A stretch of 42,358 bases of DNA from Actinomycetota bacterium (GTDB lineage: Bacteria; Actinomycetota; Acidimicrobiia; IMCC26256; PALSA-555). Shown here one piece after another: positions 31,320 through 40,395 of this stretch (position 1 is its first letter; each line of letters opens with the position of its first letter). Made by a program: the position numbers and the translations under genes. The notes under the pieces were generated by a model. That model did not search any database, was not told where the DNA came from, and was given only the letters and a program-made list of their open reading frames with translations. Where the stretch lies: assembly GCA_016870595.1 (NCBI GenBank), contig VGBI01000011.1:1-42358 (forward strand). Reading direction: 5' to 3'.

Positions 31320-32441
31320 CTACTGCGAGCGCTCGAGCCGCAATCCGCCGTCGTTCGCATCGGTGGTGAGGCGGGCGGCGGCCGCCGGGTCCCCGAGGAT
31401 GTAGGCCCGGAAGAAGTCGTGGGTCAGCCTGACCACGGCGGCGCGCTCGGGGCCGCTCACGAACGGGTCCCAGTGCACGCCACCCGGGATCGACACCAGC
31501 ATCCTGGTCACCACGGTGTCGGCGTAGAGCTTCTCGCTGTAGCTGTAGGGCACGTCGCGGTCGGCGGTGCCGTGGATGAACAGCTGCGGTGGCGCGCTCG
31601 GTTGGAACCACTGGCCGATCCGGAACAGGCTCCCACCCTGGTCGCCGGCGTACGAGGCCGCAGCGCCGATGCGGGGATCGATGCAGCACGAGTTCCCGGT
31701 GACCGCGGCGGCGGTGACCCCGCCGTCGGAGTGACCGGCGATGGCCACCTTCACCGGGGCGATGCGGCCCTGGAGCAGCGGTGGCACCGTCGCCGGGTTC
31801 GTCATCACGTCGATCACGAAGCTCACGTCGCCGGGCTGGTTGGGGAGGTCGGCCTGACTGGCCGGACCCGGGAACACGAGGCTGGCGATCGGGAAGTCGG
31901 GCGCCGCCACCACCCACCCCCCGGCGGCGAGGTCGCGGATCAGGGGCTCGTAGTCGGCCGCGGTGATCGAGTACCCGTGGGCGAAGATCATCAACGGGAA
32001 CGGACCCGGGGCGGCCGGTGCGTTCTCGACCACGGGCGCGTCGGCCCGGCCCGTGACGGGGTAGTAGATCGTGAGCGGGATCGTGCGGGTGCGCAACGCC
32101 GGTGTCGGGCCCCGGGCCATCGTCCCCCGGGTGGAGTCCTCGACGGTCAGCCGGGTGACCCCGAGAGCGAAGGGCGGCCCCGGCGGGACCGTGGTCGTCG
32201 TGGTCGGCGGCGCCGTGCTCGCCGGCGTCGTGACCGGGGATCCCGGGCGCACCCCGCGCCCGGTCCCGTCGGCCGCCACCGTGGGGGTGCCGGGATCCCG
32301 GGCCACCACCACCCCGACGCCGACGGCGACCGCCACCAGTGCGACCAGGACGCTGCCGACGAGCAGTCGCCGCCGCCGACGCGACGAGCGGCGGGCCTGC
32401 CGTCCGGGTCGGGACGCGGTCGCTCCCATGGCGGTCATCAT
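31320..32441 (-). CDS. Membrane-anchored or secreted alpha/beta hydrolase
   Basis: This 373-residue protein has a short basic N-terminus (RRSSRRRRR), one membrane segment (LLVGSVLVALVAVAVGVGVVVA, about 26-47), a Pro/Thr linker, then an alpha/beta hydrolase of the chlorophyllase/PAF-acetylhydrolase-like group. MIFAHGYSITAADY forms the oxyanion region, AGHSDGG contains the nucleophile Ser, HGTADRDVP the acid and GGVHWDPF the catalytic His. It would act outside the membrane on esters or lipids. Two cysteines next to each other (NSCCID) are unusual. ATG 32441, 32438 or 32429 could be the start; no ribosome site decides. Confidence 0.85.
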   Translation of the reverse strand: MMTAMGATASRPGRQARRSSRRRRRLLVGSVLVALVAVAVGVGVVVARDPGTPTVAADGTGRGVRPGSPVTTPASTAPPTTTTTVPPGPPFALGVTRLTVEDSTRGTMARGPTPALRTRTIPLTIYYPVTGRADAPVVENAPAAPGPFPLMIFAHGYSITAADYEPLIRDLAAGGWVVAAPDFPIASLVFPGPASQADLPNQPGDVSFVIDVMTNPATVPPLLQGRIAPVKVAIAGHSDGGVTAAAVTGNSCCIDPRIGAAASYAGDQGGSLFRIGQWFQPSAPPQLFIHGTADRDVPYSYSEKLYADTVVTRMLVSIPGGVHWDPFVSGPERAAVVRLTHDFFRAYILGDPAAAARLTTDANDGGLRLERSQ

Positions 32442-32498
32442 GCCGCGTGGGTCGGGGCTGCGGGGCGCGTCCGGTTCGTGGGGCGGGCGGGACGCCGG

Positions 32499-34418
32499 TC
32501 AGGCGTGGCAGGCTCCGGCCGACGGCGGGAGGTCGAGCGCGGGGTTGCGGTCGAAGAACCCGTAGGGCGAGCACAGGAAGCCCGTGTACTCGACCGGCAT
32601 CACCGGCCAGTCCTCCGGGCGGACGAAGTGCGTGACCCCGAACGTGTACCAGACGACCACGTCGGTGTCGACGATCGACCGGTCGGCGGCGGTCCAGTCG
32701 GGGAGGCCACCGCCGACCGACTGGTTCGGGTACTCGCCCGCGGCCCGCCGCTCGTCGGGTGCGTAGGGCGTGACCCAGAGGTTGTGGCGGGCGAAGCCGG
32801 CCCGGCGACCCACGCTGGAGTCGGGGTCGGCGAGCATCGTCGGGGTCGACATGGTCGGGATGAGCTTGTAGGCGACGGGCTTGCCGAGGCGGTTGCGGGA
32901 GTGTTCGTTCACGATGCGCCACGAGCGACTCGTCGCTGCGTTCATGTCGCGCTTCGCCGCCGACTCGGTGTCGAGCCGGGTGGCCTTCGGTCGGAACGCG
33001 TTCTTCCAGGGATTGTCGGGGCCGGGTGGCACCACCTCGGCTTCGACCTCGTACACCGAGTTGGGTGCGCCGTCGACGTCGAAGTCGAGGCGGGCGCTGA
33101 ACAGGTGCTGGTGGTGGGGCGCGGCCAGGCCGGGAGCGATCATGTTCGCGTACTCCGGCTCGTCGCCGGGCGCCACCGCCATCGGCGACACGATCCCGGT
33201 CAGCTTCGCCTCGAGCTGGATGTTCCCGTCGAGGTAGAGGTACCAGTAGAAGCCGTACTCGTAGTTGCCCACCGTGGCGATGAAGCTGATCACGAGTCGC
33301 CGCGAGCGACGGGTCTCGTTGGTCCCACCCTGCAGGTCGTGGTGCTTCCAGAGGATCCCGTAGTCCTCCTCGTGCATGCAGATCGCGTGCTCCAGCGTGT
33401 AGGGGTCACCCGCCTCGGTGGCCATCTGCACGTCGAAGTAGTGGATCTCGCCGAGGCAGTCGCAGCCGAGCTTCAGTGAGTTGGCCATGCGGCCGAGGCC
33501 CCACTCCCCGGCGTCGAACGCGTTCTTCCACCCGTGGAGCGGCCCGGGGTCGCCGTAGGGGACGACCATCTCGGTGACCGAGGCCCGGTGCAGCACCGGG
33601 CGGTCGCGGTCGTGGTCGTGGTACGTGACCTGGTGGAGCACCAGGCCCTCGTAGGGGTCGAAGCCGACTCGCACCGACCAGCGACCCCACCGCACGAGGT
33701 TGCCCTCCACCGTGAAGCTCGGGCCCTCGGGCTGCACGATCTGGAGCGGCCTGAGGTCGGTGCGCAGGGGCTCGTGGTCCGCTGGGAGGTACGAGCCCCG
33801 CTCGGGCGGCATCGACACCACCCCGTGGTCGGCGACCTCGAGCATGCACTGGTTGGTCATGTCCCAGAAGGCGACCACGCCCTCGACCGGGCGGGCGTAG
33901 CCGTTGTCGTCGGGCGACTCCCGCACGAACATGATGCAGCGGGCGATGCGGCGCCCCTCCTCGTGGGGTGACCCGAACGTGCCGGCCGGCCAGGGGTCGA
34001 TCTGGACCAGGTCGAGGTCCTCGATCCCCCGTCGGCGCATCGCCGCCTGCCACTCGGCGTCCTCCCGGCACCCGATGATCGCGTGCATCGACTCGGTGAA
34101 CAGCAGGCCCGGACGCTCGCCTTCGTGCTCGACCCAGTCGGTCACCGTGCCGGCGGCCACGTCGACGAGCGCCTCGATCACCGCGTTCCGGCCCGCCGGG
34201 ACCACCTGCACCTCGGCCACCCGTGCGACTGGGTCGCCGGGTGACCAGGCCGCGAGCGCGGCCTTGGTCGGCTCGTGGAGGCGCACGTGGGCGAGGAGCG
34301 ACCCCTCGGTGCAGCGGGGGTCGGCCTTCACGGCCGCCGCGGCGGTCCGGATCTCCTCACCCGTGATCAGGCCGAGGGGGTGGTCGGGCACGGTCGGGGG
34401 CACGGCGGTCGTCGTCAC
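32499..34418 (-). CDS. Copper-containing primary amine oxidase
   Basis: This 639-residue enzyme oxidises primary amines to aldehyde, H2O2 and ammonia. The topaquinone precursor is Y386 in TVGNYE, matching the TxxNYD/E consensus. The catalytic base is D302 (FDAGEWGLG). Copper ligands are H436 and H438 (APHHQHLFSARLD) and H597 (THFVRPEDWPVMP). Length and the N2/N3 plus catalytic-domain layout suit the cytosolic bacterial form; there is no signal peptide. GTG 34418 is supported by TAGGCT six bases upstream, which in the same stretch also gives GGGAG. It follows the peptide-transporter ATPase gene by 33 bp on the same strand. Confidence 0.95.
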   Translation of the reverse strand: MTTTAVPPTVPDHPLGLITGEEIRTAAAAVKADPRCTEGSLLAHVRLHEPTKAALAAWSPGDPVARVAEVQVVPAGRNAVIEALVDVAAGTVTDWVEHEGERPGLLFTESMHAIIGCREDAEWQAAMRRRGIEDLDLVQIDPWPAGTFGSPHEEGRRIARCIMFVRESPDDNGYARPVEGVVAFWDMTNQCMLEVADHGVVSMPPERGSYLPADHEPLRTDLRPLQIVQPEGPSFTVEGNLVRWGRWSVRVGFDPYEGLVLHQVTYHDHDRDRPVLHRASVTEMVVPYGDPGPLHGWKNAFDAGEWGLGRMANSLKLGCDCLGEIHYFDVQMATEAGDPYTLEHAICMHEEDYGILWKHHDLQGGTNETRRSRRLVISFIATVGNYEYGFYWYLYLDGNIQLEAKLTGIVSPMAVAPGDEPEYANMIAPGLAAPHHQHLFSARLDFDVDGAPNSVYEVEAEVVPPGPDNPWKNAFRPKATRLDTESAAKRDMNAATSRSWRIVNEHSRNRLGKPVAYKLIPTMSTPTMLADPDSSVGRRAGFARHNLWVTPYAPDERRAAGEYPNQSVGGGLPDWTAADRSIVDTDVVVWYTFGVTHFVRPEDWPVMPVEYTGFLCSPYGFFDRNPALDLPPSAGACHA

Positions 34419-34424
34419 GCTCCC

Positions 34425-34430
34425 AGCCTA
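34425..34430 (-). promoter_or_regulatory. Leaderless -10 TAGGCT of the amine oxidase gene
   Basis: On the minus strand TAGGCT is followed by six bases (GGGAGC) and GTG 34418. It is the same hexamer and spacing as at zwf. Because GGGAG lies in the N6, a ribosome-site reading is also possible when the gene is read through from the ABC operon. Confidence 0.45.
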
Positions 34431-34451
34431 CGACGGGTCCGCGCCCGCGGG

Positions 34452-35549
34452 TCAGCCCGGTTCGTGGGTGGTGACGCCGCTCAGCTCGGCGAGCGGCCGG
34501 CCGGCGAGGGCCGGTCCCGAGGTGTGCAGGTGGCACGCCACCTCGCCCCCGGCCAGGGTCGGGGTGGGCTCGGGTGCGACCTGGGAGCAGATGTCCATCG
34601 CGTAGGCGCAGCGCGGGTGGTACCGGCAGCCCGACGGCGGGTCCAGCGGGCTCGGGGGGTCGCCCTCGAGCACGATGCGGCGGCGGCTGCGCTCGACCAC
34701 CGGGTCGGGCACCGGCGCGGCCGAGATCAGTGCCTCCGAGTACGGGTGGCACGGGTGCGAGTACACGTCGTCGGCGTCGCCGACCTCGACGATGCCGCCG
34801 AGGTACATCACCGCGATCCGGTCGCTGGCGTGGTGCACGATCGACAGGTCGTGCGCGATGAAGAGCAGGGCGACGCCGAGCCGCTCGCGCAGGTCGCTCA
34901 GGAGATTCACGACCTGTGACTGGGTCGACATGTCGAGCGCGCTGACGGGCTCGTCGGCCACGATCAGCTTGGGCTCCAGCGCGAGGGCCCGGGCGACGGC
35001 AATGCGCTGGCGCTGGCCGCCCGAGAACTCGGCCGGGAACCGACGGAGGTGCTGGGCGCTGAGCCCCACCTGCTCGAGGAGCTTCACGACCTTCTCGTCC
35101 CGCTCCTTGCGCGGCATGTTGAAGTGCACCTGGAACGGCTCTCCGACGATGTCGGCGACCGGGGCGAGTGGATCAAGCGACGAGTAGGGGTCCTGGAAGA
35201 CCATCTGCATGTCGCAGCGCACGGCCCGGAGCTCCTCGCCCTCGAGGTCGCGCAGCTCCTTGCCCTCGAGCTCGATGGAGCCACCGGTGGGCTCGATCAG
35301 GCGGAGCAGGAGCCGACCGGTGGTCGACTTCCCCGATCCCGACTCACCCACCAGACCGAGCACCTCACCGCGGGCGATGTCGAAGCTCACGCCGTCGACG
35401 GCGCGCACGTGCGCCACGGTGCGGCGCAGCAGGCCCTTCTTGATCGGGAAGACCTTCTCGAGGTCCCGGACCCGCAGCAGCGGGGCGGCGCCGTCGGCGG
35501 GCGTCGCCGGGGGCTCGGACGGGGTGGTGGTGTCGCTCACATCGGTCAC
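34452..35549 (-). CDS. Peptide/nickel-type ABC transporter ATPase (OppF/DppF-like)
   Basis: This 365-residue ATPase of the importer has Walker A GESGSGKS (68-75), Q-loop VFQDPYSSLDP, signature FSGGQ (175-179), Walker B LIVADE (195-200) and the switch His in FIAHDLS. The C-terminal oligopeptide-transporter extension carries GCRYHPRCAYAMDIC, a Cys cluster shared by the Opp/Dpp family. It pairs with the OppD-like ATPase. The GTG at 35549 overlaps the upstream stop (GTGA), so a longer frame starting at 35642 is not used. This is the last gene of the five-gene operon. Confidence 0.94.
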   Translation of the reverse strand: MTDVSDTTTPSEPPATPADGAAPLLRVRDLEKVFPIKKGLLRRTVAHVRAVDGVSFDIARGEVLGLVGESGSGKSTTGRLLLRLIEPTGGSIELEGKELRDLEGEELRAVRCDMQMVFQDPYSSLDPLAPVADIVGEPFQVHFNMPRKERDEKVVKLLEQVGLSAQHLRRFPAEFSGGQRQRIAVARALALEPKLIVADEPVSALDMSTQSQVVNLLSDLRERLGVALLFIAHDLSIVHHASDRIAVMYLGGIVEVGDADDVYSHPCHPYSEALISAAPVPDPVVERSRRRIVLEGDPPSPLDPPSGCRYHPRCAYAMDICSQVAPEPTPTLAGGEVACHLHTSGPALAGRPLAELSGVTTHEPG

Positions 35550-36562
35550 GACCGGGCCTCCATCACGAGCTCGCGGTGGCGGACGCAGCGCACCACCCGC
35601 CCGTCGTCGAGCTGCTCGAGCGGGATCGGGTCCGCCGTGCACGCCTCCTGCGCGTACGGGCAGCGGCCGGCGAACCGGCAGCTGGTGGGGAACCGGCTCG
35701 GGAGCGGGACCGTGCCCGGGATCATGCGCAGGCGCTCGCCCTTGGGCACCGAGTGGGGCATCGAGCGCAGCAGCCCCTCGCTGTAGGGGTGGCGGGGGTG
35801 GGCGAAGAACTCGTCGATGCCCGCCTGCTCCACCACCTGGCCGGCGTACATCACCGACACGTCGTCGCAGACGCTCGCGACCACGCCGAGGTCGTGGGTG
35901 ACGAAGAGGATCGCCATGCCCATCGCCTGCTGGAGCTCCTGGAGCAGCTCGAGGATCTGGCTCTGGATGGTCACGTCGAGCGCGGTGGTCGGCTCGTCGG
36001 CGATGAGCAGGCGGGGGGAGTTGATCAGGGCGAGGGCGATCATCACCCGCTGGCGCATGCCGCCCGAGAAGGCGTGCGGGTACTCGGCGAGCCGCTTGCG
36101 GGGCTCGGGGATGCCCACCAGGCGGAGCATCTCCTCGGCCCGGTCGAGCGCATCCTTCTTGGAGCCGCCCTGGTGGTTGCGGTGCGCCCCGGTCAGCTGG
36201 TTGCCGACCGTGAACACCGGGTCGAGGCTGGTCATCGGCTCCTGGAAGATCACCGAGATGTCGTTGCCCCGGATCTGGCGCTGCTGCCGGGTGGTCATCC
36301 CCACGAGCTCCTGCCCGGCGAAGCGGGCCGACCCGGTGATGTTGGCGGTCCGGGGCAGCAGCCCGACGAGGGCGAGGGACGACACGGTCTTGCCGGAGCC
36401 GCTCTCACCCACGATCCCGAGGGTCTTGCCCGGCTGCACCGAGAAGGAGACCTGGTCGACGACCTTGGCGGTCTGCTTGTGCGCGGTGAACGAGACCGAC
36501 AGGTCGGTCACCTCGAGCAGGGGTCCCGTGGCGCTCGTCGGAGTGATGTCGGGAGTGGTCAA
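35546..36562 (-). CDS. Peptide/nickel-type ABC transporter ATPase (OppD/DppD-like)
   Basis: This 338-residue ATPase subunit has Walker A GESGSGKT (52-59), Q-loop IFQEPMTSLDP, signature FSGGM (165-169), Walker B LLIADE (185-190) and FVTHDLG. The C-terminal CRFAGRCPYAQEAC segment is typical of OppD/DppD. It powers import together with the OppF-like subunit. The start is TTG (36562) overlapping the stop of the permease gene (TTGA), an unusual coupled start; no other start lies close. Confidence 0.93.
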   Translation of the reverse strand: MTTPDITPTSATGPLLEVTDLSVSFTAHKQTAKVVDQVSFSVQPGKTLGIVGESGSGKTVSSLALVGLLPRTANITGSARFAGQELVGMTTRQQRQIRGNDISVIFQEPMTSLDPVFTVGNQLTGAHRNHQGGSKKDALDRAEEMLRLVGIPEPRKRLAEYPHAFSGGMRQRVMIALALINSPRLLIADEPTTALDVTIQSQILELLQELQQAMGMAILFVTHDLGVVASVCDDVSVMYAGQVVEQAGIDEFFAHPRHPYSEGLLRSMPHSVPKGERLRMIPGTVPLPSRFPTSCRFAGRCPYAQEACTADPIPLEQLDDGRVVRCVRHRELVMEARS

Positions 36563-37533
36563 TTCCGTCCCTCCGCGCCGAGGGCGTCGCGCAGTCCGTC
36601 GCCCACGAGGTTGAACGCCAGCACCGTGAGGGCGATCGCGCTACCCGGGATCCAGAGCAGCCATCCGGCCTGGAACACCTGGGCGAAGGCCCGCGAGAGC
36701 ATCGTGCCCCAGGTGGCCTGAGGCGGTTGGACGCCGAGTCCGAGGAAGCTGAGGCTGGCCTCGGCGAGCAGGGCGAACCCGGCGGTCACCGCGGCCTGCA
36801 CGATCAGCGGCGACGCCACGTTGTGCAGCACCCGCTTGCGGATGATGTACCCGCGCTTCGCCCCGATGGACCGGGAGGCTTCGATGTAGGTCTCCTCACG
36901 CACCGAGAGCACCTGGCCGCGGATCAGGCGGACGAATCCCGGCGTGAACACGAAGGCGAGCGCCACCGCCACGTTGGTCGTGCTCGGCCCGAGGATGCCC
37001 GTGATGACGAGGGCCAGGACCAGGCCGGGATTGACCTGGACGGCGTCGGAGATCCGCATGAGGACCAGATCGATCCAGCCGCCGACGAACCCGGAGAACA
37101 GGCCGATGGGCACGGCGACCAGAAGGGCCATGGCCACGGCCGTGAAGGCGGCCTGGAGCGAGACCCGGGCGCCGTAGATGATCCGCGCGAACACGTCGCG
37201 CCCGAGGTCGTCCTGACCGAGCCAGTGGGCCGCCGACGGGCGTCGGTTGATCTCCGAGATGTTCTGGGCGTTGGGATCCTGCAGACCGATGTGGCTCGCG
37301 AAGATCGCGGCGAGGATCAACAGGATGAGGTAGATCGCGGCGGCGACCGCGACCTTGTTGCGTCGGAAGCGCTTCCAGAACCCGACGTGCCGTGGCATGT
37401 CGTCGGACTGGTGCATGACGGGCACCCATGCGCCCTCGACCGAGCGTTCGACCTCGGTCGTGGCGTCGAGGGGCCCGGCGTTCCCGCTCGTGACGAACGG
37501 GTCGGCGTTGGGATCGGGATGCCGGTCGGTCAT
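36559..37533 (-). CDS. Peptide-type ABC transporter permease (OppC/DppC-like)
   Basis: This 324-residue inner-membrane permease has a cytosolic N-terminal region of about 60 residues, the OppC N-terminal helix (AVAAAIYLILLILAAIFASH), the periplasmic HWLGQDDLGRDVFARIIYGARVSL and five further helices. The coupling EAA loop is EASRSIGAKRGYIIRKRVL, and SFLGLGVQPPQATWGTML is a family signature. It forms the channel with the OppB-like subunit. The ATG at 37533 overlaps the preceding stop (ATGA). Confidence 0.94.
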   Translation of the reverse strand: MTDRHPDPNADPFVTSGNAGPLDATTEVERSVEGAWVPVMHQSDDMPRHVGFWKRFRRNKVAVAAAIYLILLILAAIFASHIGLQDPNAQNISEINRRPSAAHWLGQDDLGRDVFARIIYGARVSLQAAFTAVAMALLVAVPIGLFSGFVGGWIDLVLMRISDAVQVNPGLVLALVITGILGPSTTNVAVALAFVFTPGFVRLIRGQVLSVREETYIEASRSIGAKRGYIIRKRVLHNVASPLIVQAAVTAGFALLAEASLSFLGLGVQPPQATWGTMLSRAFAQVFQAGWLLWIPGSAIALTVLAFNLVGDGLRDALGAEGRN

Positions 37534-38477
37534 TCGACACGCACCTTCGGGTTGAGCAATGCGTACGAGATGTCGACGATCAGGTTCACCACCACAGTGA
37601 TCAGCGCGATGAACATGACTGCGCCCTGCATCGCCGGGAAGTCCTTGCGGTTGATGGCGGTCAGCACGTAGGAGCCGAGGCCGGCGATCCCGAAGATCTG
37701 CTCCACCACGACGGTTCCCCCGAGCAGGTAGGCGATCTGGAGGCCGACCACGGTGAGCACAGGGGCCGACGAGTTCTTCAGGGCGTGCTTGCCGACCACC
37801 TTGACCGGTGGGAGCCCGACCGACCGGCTGGTGCGGATGTGGTCGCTGCCCATGGTGTCGGACAGCGCGCCCCGGAGCTGACGGGCGATGGTGGCGGCGG
37901 TGAGGGTGCCCAGCGTGATCCAGGGCAGGATCATGTGCTCGAACCACTGGGCCGGCGACTCGCTGAAGGGCACGAAGCCGCGCGACGGCAGGATGTTGCG
38001 GTAGACGGCGAGCTGGAGGATCAGGATCAGGGCGAGCCAGAAGGTCGGGATCGCGATCGCGGCACTCGTGATGAACACGACCGCTCGGTCCGAGACCGAG
38101 CGGGGCCGGATACCCGAGATGATGCCGAGGGGGATGCCGACGAGCAGTCCGAAGGCGAGCGCGCCCCCGGCGATCTGGAGCGTCTTCGGGAACCGCTCGG
38201 CGATCTCCTCGGTGATCGGGAGGTCGGAGTACAGCGACCGCCCGAAGTCGAGCTGGGCGGCGTTGCCGACCCACTCGCCGTAGCGGACGAGGAAGGGCCG
38301 GTCGAGGCCGAGCTCCTTCTGGACCTCTTCGATGCGCTCGTTGGTGGCCTCTTCGCCACCGGCGAGGGTGATCGCAGGGTCACCGGGCACGATGAGGATG
38401 AGGCCATACACGATCACGCTGACGATGAACAGCAGCGGGATCAGCGCCAGGACTCGTCGGAGGATGAACGTCAGCAC
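37530..38477 (-). CDS. Peptide-type ABC transporter permease (OppB/DppB-like)
   Basis: This is a 315-residue permease with six helices. It starts with LTFILRRVLALIPLLFIVSV, the usual OppB/DppB N-terminus, followed by the extracytoplasmic domain (PGDPAITLAGG, GLDRPFLVRYGEWVGNAAQL). The EAA coupling loop is RTSRSVGLPPVKVVGKHALK, and VVEQIFGIAGLGSYVLTAI is diagnostic. The start is GTG 38477. The substrate-binding protein gene lies upstream, separated by 126 bp that contain a strong hairpin. Confidence 0.94.
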   Translation of the reverse strand: MLTFILRRVLALIPLLFIVSVIVYGLILIVPGDPAITLAGGEEATNERIEEVQKELGLDRPFLVRYGEWVGNAAQLDFGRSLYSDLPITEEIAERFPKTLQIAGGALAFGLLVGIPLGIISGIRPRSVSDRAVVFITSAAIAIPTFWLALILILQLAVYRNILPSRGFVPFSESPAQWFEHMILPWITLGTLTAATIARQLRGALSDTMGSDHIRTSRSVGLPPVKVVGKHALKNSSAPVLTVVGLQIAYLLGGTVVVEQIFGIAGLGSYVLTAINRKDFPAMQGAVMFIALITVVVNLIVDISYALLNPKVRVE

Positions 38478-38554
38478 GGGTGCGCTACCTCGGGGCCGGT
38501 CCGGGTCGCCCCGGGCGGGGGGAAGAGGCGGGGAGGACGACGGGTGAGATGAGA

Positions 38555-38588
38555 AACGGCCCGGGCAGCCGCTGCCGCCCGGGCCGTT
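38555..38588 (-). terminator. Strong hairpin between the binding-protein and permease genes
   Basis: Perfect 12-bp arms AACGGCCCGGGC (38555-38566) and GCCCGGGCCGTT (38577-38588) flank a 10-base loop. On the minus strand the stem is followed by TCTC with T's at its foot, so it could act as a partial terminator or an RNA-stabilising 3' structure. This would let the binding protein be made in excess over the membrane components. Confidence 0.65.
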
Positions 38589-38603
38589 CCTCCCCCGTCG
38601 GGG

Positions 38604-40154
38604 TTACTTCTTCTTGGTGGTGATGGCGACCTTCGAGAAGTCGACACCCTGGCAGGAGCCGTAGACCTGCCAGTCATCGCTCACCACGTACTTCTGGTGC
38701 ACGTTGGACAGGACCGGGAAGAAGATCGGCACCTCGTAGGCCTGGTCCACGATGATGTTGATGGCCTTCTTGTACCCGGCCCGGGCTGCCGCCTGCGTGT
38801 CCGCAGCCTGGATCTCGGCGAGGGCCGTCGGGATCTCGGGGCTGTAGTTGTTGCCGGCGTTGGTCACCTGGTTCGGGGTGAAGTTCCGCTGGATCGTCAC
38901 CGAGGGGTCCGGACGGGCCGGCCACAGGGTGGTCACGAAGTCACCCTGCTTGTCCCGGAAGAAGGTCTGCAGGAGGTTCGTGGAGGGCGCGATGGTGAGG
39001 TCCACGCCGATCTCCTTGAGGTTCGCCTGCACGATCTCGGCGAACCGCGAGAAGTTCGGGTTGTTGGCCGGGGGCACCACGGTGAGGGTCACCGGGGTCT
39101 TGACACCCGACTTGGCCAGGGCCTCCTTGGCCTTCTTCACGCTGTAGGGGTACCGACCCGCGAGGTCCTTCTGGTGCTGGTCGACGAAGGCCTTGGGGTA
39201 CGACTGCGTGGCGAGCTCGTAGTTGCCCGGGAACAGGGCCTCGGCGATCGCCTTCTTGTCGATGGCGTAGTTCATCGCCCGCCGGAATTCGACGTTGTCG
39301 AGCGGCGGCTTCGAGGTGTTCAGGTTGAGCTTCCAGTAGTCGGCACCCGTCGCCCGCTCGATCGCGGTGTTCGGGTCGTTCTCGGCGGGGGCGTTGGCCT
39401 GGCCCGCACCCTCCACCATGTCGAGGTCACCGGCGACCACCGCGAGCACGCCGTTCTGGGCGGTGTCGAGGTTCTTGTAATCGATGCCGGCGAGCTTGAC
39501 GTTCTTGGCGTCCCAGTAGTTCGGGAACTTGGAGACCTTGATCTCCTGGCCCACGACCTGGGAGTCGAACTTGAACGGCCCGGCGCCGACCGGCTTCTGG
39601 TCGGTGCTGGAGGCCGCCGCGATCATCCCCTCGCGACCGGCGAAGGTCAGGGGCATGATGCCGGCGACCGGCTGCGACAGCTTGATCGTCACGGTGCGCC
39701 CGTCGGCCTCGGGAACGACCTCGGAGATCACGCCGAGGGTCGGGGCCAGGGTGGACGGGGCGACCCGCTTGAGGTCGATGTCCCGCTTCAGCGCGGCCGC
39801 GTCGAGCGGGGTGCCGTCCTGGAAGGTCAGGCCCTTGCGCAGCGTGATCTTGAACGTGCTCGGGTCGACGATGTCCCACGACTCGGCGAGGTTCGGGACC
39901 GGCTTGTTCGTCTTGATGTCACGCCGGATCAGCGTGCCGAAGACCTGGCTCCCGACGACCGAGTCGCAGATCGCGGTCATCCGGTCGGGCTGCAGCCGCT
40001 GGCTGAAGCCGCCGCCGCCCATGTTCATACCGAACTCGAGGCGGGCGTTGGGGTTGATCTTGCCCTTGCTCTGGGCGAGAGCGGTGCCGCCACCGGTCAC
40101 GGAGACGGCCACGATGGCTGCTCCGAACGCGGCGACCAAGAACCGACGCTTCAT
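38604..40154 (-). CDS. Peptide-type ABC transporter substrate-binding protein (SBP_bac_5)
   Basis: The product is a 516-residue secreted binding protein. A Sec signal peptide (MKRRFLVAAFGAAIVAVSVT, to about residue 28, ALAQ-S cleavage) leads into the family-5 fold. Conserved segments are PNLAESWDIVDPSTFKITLR with GLTFQDGTPLDAAALKRDI, then GAGPFKF and PLDNVEFRRAMNYAIDKKAI. No lipobox Cys is seen after the signal peptide, so it may be free rather than lipid-anchored. It would deliver peptides or other oligomeric ligands to the permeases encoded downstream. AGGGGGAT precedes the ATG at 40154. Confidence 0.94.
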   Translation of the reverse strand: MKRRFLVAAFGAAIVAVSVTGGGTALAQSKGKINPNARLEFGMNMGGGGFSQRLQPDRMTAICDSVVGSQVFGTLIRRDIKTNKPVPNLAESWDIVDPSTFKITLRKGLTFQDGTPLDAAALKRDIDLKRVAPSTLAPTLGVISEVVPEADGRTVTIKLSQPVAGIMPLTFAGREGMIAAASSTDQKPVGAGPFKFDSQVVGQEIKVSKFPNYWDAKNVKLAGIDYKNLDTAQNGVLAVVAGDLDMVEGAGQANAPAENDPNTAIERATGADYWKLNLNTSKPPLDNVEFRRAMNYAIDKKAIAEALFPGNYELATQSYPKAFVDQHQKDLAGRYPYSVKKAKEALAKSGVKTPVTLTVVPPANNPNFSRFAEIVQANLKEIGVDLTIAPSTNLLQTFFRDKQGDFVTTLWPARPDPSVTIQRNFTPNQVTNAGNNYSPEIPTALAEIQAADTQAAARAGYKKAINIIVDQAYEVPIFFPVLSNVHQKYVVSDDWQVYGSCQGVDFSKVAITTKKK

Positions 40155-40395
40155 GGTTGTGATCCCCCTTGTGCGGCTTCGTCGCCGCGGTTGGCGTGGT
40201 CGCCCGCGTGTCCGCTGCGCGAACCTGCGAACGATTGCGGTGGTGTTCTAATGCAGATGCATGTAGTTGCGCAAGACCCCGTTCCCGGCGCCGGGTGGTG
40301 CCCGGGGTTCCGGGTGGGACTGTATTAAGTCGGGAGGCCGATGTCCCGTCAGGGCCCCCCAGGGTCGGCTGAACCGGATCAAACCGCTTGGAACG
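40155..40395 (-). promoter_or_regulatory. Upstream region of the ABC operon with two palindromes
   Basis: This 241-bp gap contains no gene. It has the inverted repeat ATGCA-GA-TGCAT (40251-40262), about 90 bp before the binding-protein start, and the perfect palindrome CCCGGCGCCGGG (40284-40295). A weak minus-strand promoter can be drawn as TTGCGC-N17-TTAGAA, with the first repeat inside the spacer. The GC palindrome, with flanking ACCCCG/CGGGGT arms, could end the alkyltransferase transcript that reads in from the right. Confidence 0.35.
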
